A stretch of DNA of 17,960 nt from Trachelipus rathkii (GCA_015478945.1 JABUQX010097200.1:1-17960), one strand, 5' to 3'. Positions 7,934 to 16,197 are shown, counted from the stretch's first letter. Notes: generated by a model not told the origin, from the sequence alone. Translations and numbers: made by a program.

Positions 7934-8560
7934 TCATTGCAAGCAGACTTCCTTTTCGGTTGTACTATATCGTTGTTCAGCTTTGTTAAATGTTGTGGAG
8001 ATGAAAGCTATAGGACGTTCTTCCCCGGTTTGGATCTGGGAAAGACACGCTCCTGCCCCGATATCTGAGGCGTCCACGTACAACAATAATGGGTTTGCTT
8101 TTTCTGATCTATCTGGGTATGACAGGATCTGTGGTGATGTTAAAGCTTCCTTCAATGCCACAAAGGCGCTCTGACATGGTTCGGTCCACTTTAGAGTCTT
8201 GCTACTCAATAATTCGAAAAGTGGTTTGGCTATTTCCGAGCAATGGGCGATGTGACGCCTATAGAAATTCACCATGCCCAGAAATTGCCGTAATTTCCTA
8301 ACGGTGGTTGGTACCGGAAACTGCATTATTCCTTGTAAATTGTTTTCCAAAGGGATCATGCCGTGTTCAGACACTCTATGACCCAAATACTGGACCTCCT
8401 TTCTTAAGAGGAAAGTTTTGGCTGGTTTTATTTTGAATCCCGTTTCTTCAAATGCTGACAATACTTTTTCTAAAATTTCCAGATGCTTTTCAAACGTTTT
8501 ACTGATAATGAGGACATCATCCAGATACACCATACACTCGTCCCAGGGTATATGCGACAA
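7934..8560 (-). CDS. Reverse transcriptase (catalytic YLDD, thumb) and RNase H start
   Basis: This frame carries the RT active site MVYLDDVLIISKT (residues 10-22). It continues through the palm and thumb with FKIKPAKTFLL, VQYLGHRVSEHGM and LRQFLGMVNFYRRHI, the conserved order in Ty3/gypsy. RNase H begins at LLLYVDASDIGAGACLSQ (first catalytic Asp) and reaches FNKAEQRYSTTEKE (catalytic Glu) before a frameshift and stop at 7934. The first methionine is internal, since the frame joins the upstream RT segment at a frameshift near 8517-8560. Both enzymes convert the element's RNA into double-stranded cDNA in cytoplasmic particles. Confidence 0.95.
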   Translation of the reverse strand: MSHIPWDECMVYLDDVLIISKTFEKHLEILEKVLSAFEETGFKIKPAKTFLLRKEVQYLGHRVSEHGMIPLENNLQGIMQFPVPTTVRKLRQFLGMVNFYRRHIAHCSEIAKPLFELLSSKTLKWTEPCQSAFVALKEALTSPQILSYPDRSEKANPLLLYVDASDIGAGACLSQIQTGEERPIAFISTTFNKAEQRYSTTEKEVCLQ

Positions 8561-8999
8561 AGCAAATCTTTCCTCGTTGGAAAGTGGCAGGGCCGTTCTT
8601 TACTCCAAACGGCATACGTAAAAATTCCCAATGAGACAACGGAGTGGTGAAAGCGGTTTTCTCAATGCTGGTCTCCTCCATTTCCACCTGATAATAACCT
8701 TTAATTAAATCTATCGTTGTAAAATATCTCATGCCTTGGAGACTAAACAACATATCAATCAGATTTGGGATAGGAAAACTATCTCCCTTTGTGATCTTAT
8801 TCAATTCCCGGTAGTCAATGCACAATCTGATTGAACCATCTTTCTTTCTAATGGGTACCACTGGGGCTGAGTATGGGGACTTGCTCCTCTGGATGATTCC
8901 TTCATTTTCCAATTTCTTACAATCTGCCTCGATTTCTCGAGCATAGGGGCCTGGACGCCTTTCTACTGGCACTTGACAGGTCTTCAGTCTAGTTTCGAT
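8517..8999 (-). CDS. Reverse transcriptase, fingers and first palm half
   Basis: The frame is open from about 8999 (ATC) and carries PVERRPGPYAREIE. This is followed by GIIQRSKSPYSAPVVPIRKK (fingers), LCIDYRELNK, and FTTIDLIKGYYQVEM with the first catalytic Asp. It then reads AFTTPLSHWEFLRMPFGVKN and GPATFQR. All are diagnostic Ty3/gypsy RT blocks in the right order. After FQR a single-base shift moves the frame into the segment ending at 7934. The GTG at 8972 is only the first near-cognate start in the frame. The real product would begin upstream in the gag-pol frame. Confidence 0.95.
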   Translation of the reverse strand: METRLKTCQVPVERRPGPYAREIEADCKKLENEGIIQRSKSPYSAPVVPIRKKDGSIRLCIDYRELNKITKGDSFPIPNLIDMLFSLQGMRYFTTIDLIKGYYQVEMEETSIEKTAFTTPLSHWEFLRMPFGVKNGPATFQRGKICFVAYTLGRVYGVSG

Positions 9000-9543
9000 T
9001 TATGCTTAATGAATTTGTGCAGCCCAACGTCAGAATCTCCAGAACTGTCGAGACAGAGGGATAACGCATCAATAATTCAATGACCTGATTCCTTTGATCC
9101 GCCGTTAAATCTGCCTCATTCAATCTAAAAGCGCTAACTAAGTGTTCAGGAGTCCATTCGGAGTATTCATTAGGACTTGCTCATCGTTAATTCGTACTAC
9201 ATTCATTTCAGTGGGATCCTCCACGTCGTGATTTTCTTCCAATTTTCCACAATTGTTCCCTTTTTAAATTCTTGTTGTTTCAACCGCTTGTTTTTGCATA
9301 TTACTGAAAGCTTTATCGCCGAAATGTTACTAAGGAATGTTCAAATTTGATATCTTTTGACAAATCCCGCCAAGCCTCCACCAAAACGGGTTGTTTTATA
9401 GGAATTGGTCGTCCTTTTCTTTCAATTTCTACCACCATACATCTCAGAGGTGCGATACTTACTGCTTCTACCAAGGCACAAGTTTCTTCTTTCGGTAATC
9501 CTTGTCTCATATCCACCGCTACTGTCTGACATAATTCCCGCGT
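9000..9543 (-). pseudogene. Protease-RT connector, frameshifted
   Basis: This is the segment between protease and RT. One frame (to 9313) reads LCQTVAVDMRQGLPKEET, followed by CALVEAVSIAPLRCMVVEIE, the connector seen after gypsy proteases. It stops at a TAA at 9313. A decayed stretch follows, then another frame reads EYSEWTPEHLVSAFRLNEAD and TADQRNQVIELLMRYPSVS, the usual helical lead-in to RT. A further shift gives GLHKFIKHK, the motif preceding the RT fingers. At least three frameshifts occur within about 540 bp, making this the most damaged part of pol. Confidence 0.7.
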
Positions 9544-10304
9544 CTTATGACTAATTCTTTATGGTACAGATCAGGTAAAAGATGTTCTTGTTTGAGAATG
9601 TCATATCCCAAAACCAAGTCGTATTCTGACAACTGATCCGGGACGACGACAAAGCGACCAGGCTTCAGGACATAATTGGTGGATAATCGCAATGCTATCA
9701 TTATTTCCCCCAGAACTGGAAATCGGACACTCCCTATTCCAGTAACTCCTCTAAATGCTGTGGGCAATATTGGACTCTTCTTTTTATCTAAGAGATGGAA
9801 ACAGCTGGCCGATATTAGGCTCACTTCTGCCCCAGTATCTACAAATGCTGTAAGAGGCTCCATAGGTGGTTGGTCCACCATGGTGACTTGTAATATCAAG
9901 GTCTTTTCTGGAGCTCTTATTATATGATAGTGGATGATGTTCTCTAAGCACTCATCCTCCCTTTCTTTTTCTTTACTGTTTTCTTTTACTACTGTTGGTT
10001 CGTCATCTCTCTGATGTGTTATCTCTATGGATTTTAGTTCATATGTATTCTTTGGTTTCTTATCTACTTCCTTTGCAGATATCAAATCAGTCATTTTTTC
10101 CATTAGCTTGGTGTTCTGTTGCAACACTGATTGAAAGAACTGAGCATCCACGGTAACTTCCGCTGGACTCTGCGTCGCTCTTTGATCTTCCTGGTCGGAA
10201 TTGACAACACTGGACTGCATATTAGTTTGATTAAGTGGAAGTGGGACGGAATCCGTTGGTGTTGTTTTCCCATCTTCGGTTTTCCCCCATTCATCCGTCG
10301 TCAT
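9519..10304 (-). CDS. Gag stub fused to aspartic protease
   Basis: This 261-residue frame begins at ATG 10304, the first ATG in frame after an upstream TGA. Residues 1-130 are hydrophilic and low-complexity, with one helical stretch (FFQSVLQQNTKLMEKMTDLI, 56-75) of the kind found late in Gag. Residues 152-240 form a retroviral-type aspartic protease, with the active site FVDTGAEVSLIS (D156-T157-G158) and the second conserved block YDLVLGYDIL (228-237). The protease would act as a dimer to process the polyprotein. No capsid homology region and no CCHC zinc knuckle are present, and only about 100 nt separate the ATG from the primer-binding site. Most of gag therefore appears deleted. The frame shifts near 9540 into the connector. 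Confidence 0.85.
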   Translation of the reverse strand: MTTDEWGKTEDGKTTPTDSVPLPLNQTNMQSSVVNSDQEDQRATQSPAEVTVDAQFFQSVLQQNTKLMEKMTDLISAKEVDKKPKNTYELKSIEITHQRDDEPTVVKENSKEKEREDECLENIIHYHIIRAPEKTLILQVTMVDQPPMEPLTAFVDTGAEVSLISASCFHLLDKKKSPILPTAFRGVTGIGSVRFPVLGEIMIALRLSTNYVLKPGRFVVVPDQLSEYDLVLGYDILKQEHLLPDLYHKELVIRRGNYVRQ

Positions 10305-10382
10305 CGATTGTTCAGAGATAGTGGCAGCTTGAGTGACATTTGAACAACATCAGCAGCAAGCGGTAGTATTCCTACAAAAACA
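10305..10382 (-). other. Short leader between primer-binding site and first ORF
   Basis: Only about 80 nt of leader are present, in contrast to the several hundred usually needed for packaging signals plus gag. The frame of the protease ORF is open for about 15 codons upstream of its ATG, back to a TGA. This fits a deletion that joined the leader to late gag. Confidence 0.4.
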
Positions 10383-10399
10383 ACTAACGCTCGCTACCA
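10383..10399 (-). promoter_or_regulatory. Primer-binding site candidate, initiator-Met tRNA-like
   Basis: Six nt inside the end of the 5' LTR the minus strand reads TGGTAGCGAGCGTTAGT. The first seven bases, TGGTAGC, pair with the 3' end of eukaryotic initiator Met tRNA (ending GCUACCA). After one presumed deleted base, GAG continues the match. Beyond that the match fades, so the tRNA identity is tentative while the position is right. Confidence 0.5.
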
Positions 10400-10405
10400 T
10401 TTAAT

Positions 10406-12606
10406 TGGTAGGTTTTGATACCACCACAGTTGAAAGTAAAACCTCGCGTGGTACTTTCGGTGACAGCTCGTCTCAGAGAAGCTTCCTCTTGGAACGGATG
10501 TTGTTCAACTAAGTAGGAAGATCAGTCTCCTTTGTGGTGGTACGTTATGAAGATCTTTTGTATCGGTGGAAGCGTGGAATTCTTTTTGCGCATTCAGTTG
10601 GCTTCTTTTAAACAATACACTTTTTCATTAAGGCTCATCTGCTTGACACAACAACTTCCAATTTATCGTCACTATCAAAATGTTAATATGCTGATTGAAT
10701 TGCCCTGTTTCTTCAAAAGCCAAGTAAGAATATACACCAACGTAATCGTCAATATTCCAAAGTCTTTCCGGCAACAATGCGTACTTCCAATCCTCTTTTG
10801 TTATTACATCGTTATGACACTTTACAAATTTTAACATGATGTACATGCTTTTGGTGATGCGTTCGTTTTACTCTCTCTGCTGCCTTTGATAAGAAAAAAA
10901 CACCTCTAAATGGCTTTTATTAAAAAAATATGTAGAATGAAAATAAATATATTATAATATATATAAAAAATTTGCAGGTAATTAAAATATTATAATAAAT
11001 AATTAGAGAATTAGGTATATAAATATGTGTATGTTTACATACGCATATTTATATCAATAAGGAAAAAAATGTATGAAGGTGTATTATAATCCAAGAAACA
11101 GTTCAATATTTTAAAAAAGATCAAGGTCAAAATACATGTATTCCTTTTATGGTACAATGACTTTGCTTTAAAAATGATTTTGACAGCATTTTATTTTTAT
11201 ATTTTTTACAAAATTTAATTGATTTAAGAATAATTCTAAAAATCAGCACTTATTTAAGCAAAGTGTTTAATTGTTATTTTACGGATTCATAATTATTATT
11301 GTAATGTTTATAGTTTATAGATAAAAAGTTTATATCTCTATTTTATATCTTTAATTTATTTTTTGACTACTCAAAGTATCTTTTTTTTTTTTTTTTAATC
11401 ACTGTACAATTTTATTTATTGAACTCATCTATCTCTAATGATTAAGTTGTAGTGAATTTTAAGTAACTTCTATAGGTCTTAGGATGAATAAACGTTTCAA
11501 AACTTTAAATCTTGGTTTTGTTATTATTTATAATTTCGTGTTTATGTACAAGGAATGAATATCTATGTGTGAGATTTTTTATATTTTACAAATTTTTACT
11601 TTATGTTATAAGTGATCTCTTGTTTTGGTGTGCAAGAATTATTGGGTTGTTCCTAAGAGTTTTACAATGGTTTCTTGGGCACATATCCACAATTAAATGG
11701 CAGAATCTACCAAAGTAGATTTTGGCAGGTACAATCCGTAAGATTATTATTATTCTTGGTAGCTAATAAGATTTCTTTGATATGGGCTTAGCTCTATTTT
11801 GTAAATTTGAATTATCGGTAATCAGTTCTGGTCTGTTGACTGATCATTACTCTTTGGAAGAAGAGTTCTTTATAGGTAAAAATATTAAATTATCCGTTTA
11901 GTGTTTTAGTACCTTTGGAAATTGAACGACATTTCAAAATTGGATCTTCTGGAATAATGGGTAAAATGGGCCCTTCAGAGGACTCCACTTGATGTTTGCA
12001 AAGTATCGCTTTTAAGCATGAGCAGCTCGCTCAAAACTCAGGAAAGCTTTAAGTCCGGAACCTGAGAATGAAAATAAAAATTAAGCTTGTCAAGAAATCT
12101 CCATCTCACCAGAATTACAGTTCATTAAAATTCTTAAAGAATTCAGATAATCAATAAACTCTTTTGGTTACTCTACAATCGTACATATCTGAATTCATAG
12201 ATACTCAATTTGATTTATTTAATTTAATTTGATTTAATTGGCTTTTTATAACTACTTATCAATTCAACTTCTAACTTTAACTGCAAAGAATCAACAAACA
12301 AATTTAATAATTTCCTTCTTATTTCAATTTAATCTACATTATTTTAATAATATTAGGATTACTATTTTATTATTCCTATTAATTAACTCATTAAGAAAAC
12401 ACAAACAACAAAACAAGATGTAGTACCCTTTATAGGGAACAAAACGGCAATGTTCCTGATGTCGAATACTTCAAAGACCGTCAATAATATGGTATGGAAT
12501 AATACTTATTATTCTCTCCTCTCTAATTAGGAGGTCAACTCTCTTGTCGAGTCCTCGTCAGTTGTTATTTATCTGTGGGGTAGGAAAATAAGACATAGAT
12601 GAATCC
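10406..12606 (-). repeat. 5' LTR (right copy)
   Basis: This is a direct repeat of 1199-3316 and holds the promoter end for minus-strand transcription. It ends CCTACCA at 10406 in minus sense. The outer end corresponds to TGATTC but reads GGATTC here (12606), a one-base change from the canonical TG. A TATAAAG element lies about 175 nt inside the outer end. The copy is about 80 bp longer than the left LTR and differs from it by many substitutions and indels. Confidence 0.9.
12428..12434 (-). promoter_or_regulatory. Candidate TATA box of the 5' LTR
   Basis: On the minus strand CCCTATAAAGGG reads as a TATA element about 175 nt from the LTR outer end. The corresponding place in the left LTR (around 3155-3165) has lost it. 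Position and sequence are plausible for U3, but no start site can be shown from sequence alone. Confidence 0.3.
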
Positions 12607-12611
12607 GTCTC

Positions 12612-12757
12612 AATATATATATATAATATATATAATTTATATATTATTTTCATATAATATATTATATATATAGTATATTATTATATATTTATAATTATAA
12701 TATAGTTATATATATATTATATATATATATATATTATATCTGATGTATATATATAAA
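12612..12757. repeat. (TA)n-rich array
   Basis: This is an imperfect TA dinucleotide array starting about 6 bp outside the right LTR end. It is the counterpart of the TA array touching the left LTR. Confidence 0.85.
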
Positions 12758-12928
12758 TTTGCCGCCCTATCTCTTACTTCAAGATGGGCTCCGGGACATT
12801 GTGTCACCACAGCAGGTGTGCCCAGAGATCCCATTTAGAATTAATTCAGTTAAAATTGTTGTCTGATGTCGCGAAGGTCAACGACAGTTACTAGTAAGAG
12901 ATGTTGTCTCTTTAATTAGTCAGGAATA
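12758..12928. other. Unique island between TA arrays
   Basis: About 170 bp of moderate GC content lie between two TA arrays. No open frame or RNA structure is recognised. Confidence 0.4.
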
Positions 12929-13070
12929 TTTTATATATATATATATATATTATATATATTATATATATATATATATTATATAATATATATATATATATTA
13001 TTATCTAATATTTATATTATATATTATTATATATATTATATATATATATATATATAATATAATATATATA
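12929..13070. repeat. (TA)n-rich array
   Basis: This is an imperfect TA/TAT array that stops sharply at GGGG (13071), where the LINE remnant begins. Confidence 0.85.
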
Positions 13071-13073
13071 GGG

Positions 13074-13540
13074 GAGCTTTGTGGCAGGTGTTAGTGATAT
13101 ATGGTGTTGGTTTGTTTAAGCTTCCTTGGGATGGAATCAAAAAGTTTGTAATGATGATTGAAGCGTGCAAAGAATAATGGAATTGAAAGTGTTTGGTTTA
13201 ATAGTGGAGTGATGCAGGGATGTTGTCTTCTTTATTTAATTTGTTATATGGTGGTTTTGATGAAGAATAAGATTATATATGGGTGGTAGGGGGAAGGTGT
13301 TAGACTGATGAGAATGGAATAGAGTGGAGGTGGCCTCGCTTATTGTTCACTGACGATTTGGATTTCTTTCTCGGCGAATTGGATAAAGTTTGTAAGTAAT
13401 TGTTGGTGCAGGGATTTGACAGGGTGTGAAAGGAGGGGTTTTCAAAAGTAAATGGTAGATAAAAGTAAGGTAATGGTAGTGTGGGGACAAGATCCCGGTA
13501 TAAATCTGTTAGGTTTTGTGAAGCAATTGGCTCAAGTATG
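13074..13540 (+). pseudogene. Degenerate LINE (non-LTR) reverse transcriptase
   Basis: Pieces of a non-LTR RT can be read on the plus strand across frames. LWQVLVIYGVG and LPWDGIKKFV correspond to the segment preceding the palm. SVWFNSGVMQGC is the conserved SGVxQGC block. LLFTDDLDF (TTC ACT GAC GAT at 13346-13357) is the catalytic F-x-D-D. A CxRRG..KVN..KSKVM-like ending lies around 13420-13480. Stops and frameshifts interrupt it throughout, so it is an old dead copy. The family is not assignable from this fragment. It ends where the foldback element begins, and sequence right of that element (14041-14330) may be its continuation but is too decayed to confirm. Confidence 0.75.
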
Positions 13541-13545
13541 ATTTA

Positions 13546-14040
13546 GCCGTTTTCGTTTATGTCATTTGGTGGCTTGACCAAAACGGTAAGAATACTATCG
13601 AGTTCTGCGTTCGTTTTTGTCCTGTTAGCGCAAAATCGTGAAAATGCTCACCAATGTAAACGAATTTCCTTAATTTCTGTAAGTTGCTATTCCGTGCTTG
13701 CCGAATTTTGCACGCTTACGAAAAAATGTAAACAACAAATGGGGGGTTGTAGTCCGTTGAATTGATGAATGTTTGCAATTCATAAATTAGCTTTAAATCT
13801 TAATTTCTTCCAAATACGATAAAACATCGACAATAGGTTGATCAGTTTATTTTGTTAATATAACCATTTGTTACTTTTTATTAATTTTAAAACATTAAAA
13901 TCCATCACACCAGCTGATTTCAATTGTTTGTAAACAAAAGTGACTTATAATCAATCGCGCCATTATGCACGAAATTTGTGCTAAAACTAGGTAAGCATTT
14001 CTTATTGAGCGTAAGTACAAATGCAAAAGCGAAAACGGTC
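13546..14040. mobile_element. Foldback/MITE-like element, about 495 bp
   Basis: The left end reads GCCGTTTTCG (13546-13555). The right end reads CGAAAACGGTC (14030-14040), its inverted counterpart. Both ends are flanked by TTA (13543-13545 and 14041-14043), a possible 3-bp target duplication. A PIF/Harbinger-type origin would fit TTA, but the evidence is thin. It contains further CG-containing words unlike the surrounding DNA and no real ORF. It sits next to or inside the dead LINE, and a reverse-oriented relative of its right end is at 534-625. A non-autonomous DNA transposon is my best reading. Confidence 0.5.
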
Positions 14041-14571
14041 TTAGATGAAAAGGGAACGAAAGTATATGAAAGTTTGAATGGAGTAAGGTTAACCGTGCAG
14101 ATTAAATCCTTGGGTGATACAGAAGGGACTAAGTCTGAAAATTGTTAGGGCTATGTTGTTACTGGGGTTAATGTATTAGTGAAACTATAAGCGTGATAAA
14201 GGTATTGATGTAAGGTCATCCGTTCAGATGGCCATCTTAGGGCGTTTTAGGGTGTGAAGAGAATTGGTATAATGAGGAAATGAACACTGTCTAAGGAGTT
14301 GTGGTGGTGTGAGGAAGGTGTAGTATAACTCAGAATATGATTCTTATCTAACCACAAACACGCCATAGGGTCATAAAAGTGGTGCTTTTATCTAATAACG
14401 CAAACCGCAAAGAGATACAAAGACCAAAACAGAGGCAGACTTCAAAGCACAGGCGACCGAGAAAAGATCAATGTGTTCCTATAGGCTTAGGCTATATTCC
14501 CCATACGGCTTGATATATTATGTAGGCTATATTACATAAGGCTATATCTAGCTTCTAGCACGTGCCGACCT
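14041..14571. other. Intergenic stretch, possible LINE remainder
   Basis: No open frame of note. The first 290 bp have the same G-rich, purine-biased composition as the LINE remnant and may be its 3' part. From 14484 to 14550 the word AGGCTATAT recurs four times, leading into the tandem array. Confidence 0.35.
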
Positions 14572-15030
14572 ATATTTGTAGAATACACCGGTCTTAGTGG
14601 TCTACCCCTAGGGTATTGGGTACGGGGAATCGATTGGTGTATATATATAAGTTGCTAGGATCCTTCCTTCTATCGAGTTATTACCACCCCCTTTTTCTAG
14701 GCTGGCATATCCTACTATAGGAAACATCGATTTGGGTGTCTTACACCTATGTTATAAGGTACGGAAGTCGATTGGTGTATTTAAGCAAGCTAGGATGCTT
14801 CCTTCTATGAATTATTACCCTACCCCCCTTTTCTAGCCTTTTCTAGATGACATGTCCTACGTCAACGAATACACCCGGTATGGTGTCTTCTCCTAGGTTA
14901 TAAGGTACGGGGAAATCCCAATTGGTGTATATTAGAATGTTGCTAGGGTTGGTCCTTCTATGAGTAGTACACCACACCTTTTCTAGCCTTCTGTGGGCAT
15001 ATATCGTAGTGACGACATACCGGATATGCA
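14572..15030 (+). repeat. Tandem array, about 3 copies of a roughly 145-bp unit
   Basis: Copies start near 14597, 14736 and 14883, spaced 139 and 147 bp. Each carries, in order: GTGTCTT..CCTAGG, a GGTACGGGGAATCGATTGG-like core followed by GTGTAT, then GCTAGGATCCTTCCTTCTAT, a pyrimidine run (ACCCTACCCCC), TTTTCTAGCCT and a TGTCCTAC-like end. Copies differ by substitutions and small indels. A lone pyrimidine block (TTACCCTACCCCCCTT) recurs at about 15118. It looks like a short satellite or the internal repeat of a larger element. Confidence 0.8.
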
Positions 15031-15451
15031 TCGATTAAGTAATCCGACACTGGCTGAATCGGATTCTGTGGTTTAGACGGGGATCGATTCACTCTCAAGA
15101 GGGTTAGTAATTGAGATATTACCCTACCCCCCTTGATGGCATTATTGCAATCCAACATTGCAATGTTGCACTGCATGTGCAACAAAATTTGCAAAGTTTG
15201 CAACATCGTTATTTTGGCGTATTAACACGTTTTAAGGGTCAAATGAGGAGTTTTGCATTGTTAGAGCGGGTTTTCCGGGGGCAACGATCGCGATTGGATC
15301 AAACCGAGGCTCTGGCACCGCAGCGCGTCACAAGACATCTTTTTGCGCTTTTTGCCGTCTCGATTTTCTATATCTCAGCTTTTTTTTCTGACTATCCCTT
15401 TCGAACCTATGTTAGAATCCGCAGCCAAACTAATGGTCTTCCAAGGGTCAA
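15031..15451. other. Relatively GC-rich island with hairpins
   Basis: This interval has higher GC than its surroundings. It holds the TTGCA-rich hairpin cluster at 15141-15196. A plus-strand open frame (15111 to about 15500) spans it, but the frame has no recognisable motif and runs into a TA microsatellite, so I do not call a gene. Confidence 0.4.
15154..15183. repeat. Palindrome and hairpin cluster with TTGCA words
   Basis: AACATTGCAATGTT (15154-15167) is a perfect 14-bp palindrome. It overlaps a second hairpin, GTTGCAC (15165-15171), loop TGCAT, GTGCAAC (15177-15183), with a perfect 7-bp stem. Additional TTGCA words follow to 15193. Confidence 0.7.
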
Positions 15452-15473
15452 TTGTATATATATATATATAATT

Positions 15474-15506
<33 letters not shown>

Positions 15507-15553
15507 TATCCTTATTATTTATATATATATATATCTAATATAATTAATATATA
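15452..15553. repeat. (TA)n array
   Basis: Imperfect TA dinucleotide repeat, ending at ATAATACCG before the hairpin-rich segment. Confidence 0.85.
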
Positions 15554-15564
15554 ATACCGTTTTA

Positions 15565-15587
15565 GCACCCCTACGGAGAAGGGGTGC
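15565..15587. repeat. Perfect GC-rich hairpin
   Basis: GCACCCCT (15565-15572), loop ACGGAGA, AGGGGTGC (15580-15587) form an 8-bp perfect stem with a 7-nt loop. It is striking in the AT-rich setting, and no T-run follows that would suggest a terminator. Confidence 0.7.
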
Positions 15588-15669
15588 GCCTCGTACGTGT
15601 CTCCCCTTAATTACGGCTCCCTTTAAACCCCCTTTAGGTGAGCTTTAGCGCCTGCTTTTTGATGTTTTT

Positions 15670-15694
15670 GGCCTCTGATACCGTATCAAAGGCC
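15670..15694. repeat. 25-bp near-perfect palindrome
   Basis: GGCCTCTGATAC (15670-15681), a central C, then GTATCAAAGGCC (15683-15694) form inverted 12-bp arms with one mismatch. Such a centred palindrome could be a protein dimer site or the end of a mobile element. Confidence 0.7.
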
Positions 15695-15960
15695 TGAAAT
15701 TGACCTTTCATAAAAGTTCGTGGAGGCGGATTAAGTGAGATAAGTCGAGCCATGTAGGTATACTAACGCATACCTGTTATAAGGGGGGGCACTTGTCTAA
15801 CATAGGTTATGTAGGTATCTCCCTAATTTGAGTTTTTCCTGTTGTAACACCTAACCTCACACCTACAGCATTTATCTAAAATCGATGCAAGCTTTTAAAT
15901 GTCGAAGATATTTGATGCTCTTCAACTTGTATACTCTTCTGGAGGTTATTGAAGGCTAAA
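15695..15960. other. Intergenic, no gene seen
   Basis: No supported ORF. There is one small inverted repeat (AGGTAT, 8-nt loop, ATACCT, about 15756-15775). Nothing else is recognised. Confidence 0.4.
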
Positions 15961-15964
15961 TCTG

Positions 15965-16095
15965 TGCCTCAACTTTGGACATCATCACTTTTTGGATACT
16001 CAGCTTTTGATGCCTCAACTTTGATAAACTCAGCTTTGATGTCTCAACTTTGTTACCTCAGACTTTGATTGACTCATCTTTTGATTTCAACTTTA
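15965..16095 (+). repeat. Minisatellite, period about 14
   Basis: About eight degenerate units alternate between GATGCCTCAACTTT-like and GATAACTCAGCTTTT-like forms, so the higher-order period is about 28-29. The shared core is CTCA(A/G)CTTTGAT. The array decays at both ends. Confidence 0.75.
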
Positions 16096-16129
16096 ATTCG
16101 GCTATCTTTGTTATAAAAAAAACAGGGAA

Positions 16130-16197
16130 AAAAAAAAAAAAGGAGGATAGAAAAAAAGAAAGAAGAAGAAGAAGAAGAAGAAGAAGAAGAAGAAGGA
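16130..16197 (+). repeat. Poly-A and (GAA)n tract
   Basis: A purine-only run of A, GGA and then (AGA)n/(GAA)n extends to about 16197. The Lys/Arg-rich frame over it is an artefact of the repeat. Confidence 0.85.

Larger units (their letters stand above)
1199..12606 (-). mobile_element. Ty3/gypsy-type LTR retrotransposon with OTU-like and SGNH-like domains
   Basis: Two long direct repeats (1199-3316 and 10406-12606) flank about 7.1 kb of minus-strand coding sequence. The order is protease, reverse transcriptase, RNase H, OTU-like domain, integrase (HHCC, D,D-35-E, GPY/F), acidic tail, then an SGNH hydrolase-like ORF. RT before integrase and the GPY/F module place it in Ty3/gypsy (Metaviridae-like) and not copia. 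A primer-binding site candidate lies 6 nt inside the right LTR and a polypurine tract abuts the left LTR, both consistent with minus-strand transcription. Capsid and nucleocapsid are not found. About ten frameshifts and several stops make this copy probably non-autonomous. No clear target-site duplication is visible, partly because both flanks are TA-rich. The domain calls are firm for PR, RT, RH and IN, and inferred for OTU and SGNH from motif order. Confidence 0.93.

Noticed and set aside
14572..15030. CRISPR-like array
   Set aside because: Whole units of about 145 bp are repeated and diverged, with no short identical repeats separated by unique spacers, and the DNA is eukaryotic in character.
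15398..15412. tRNA-like B-box word on the minus strand (GGTTCGA)
   Set aside because: The word continues AAAGGG, not the B-box CC ending, and no A-box or cloverleaf could be drawn around it.
15111..15500. 129-codon plus-strand ORF
   Set aside because: It has no recognisable domain, begins in repeat sequence and ends by reading through a TA microsatellite.
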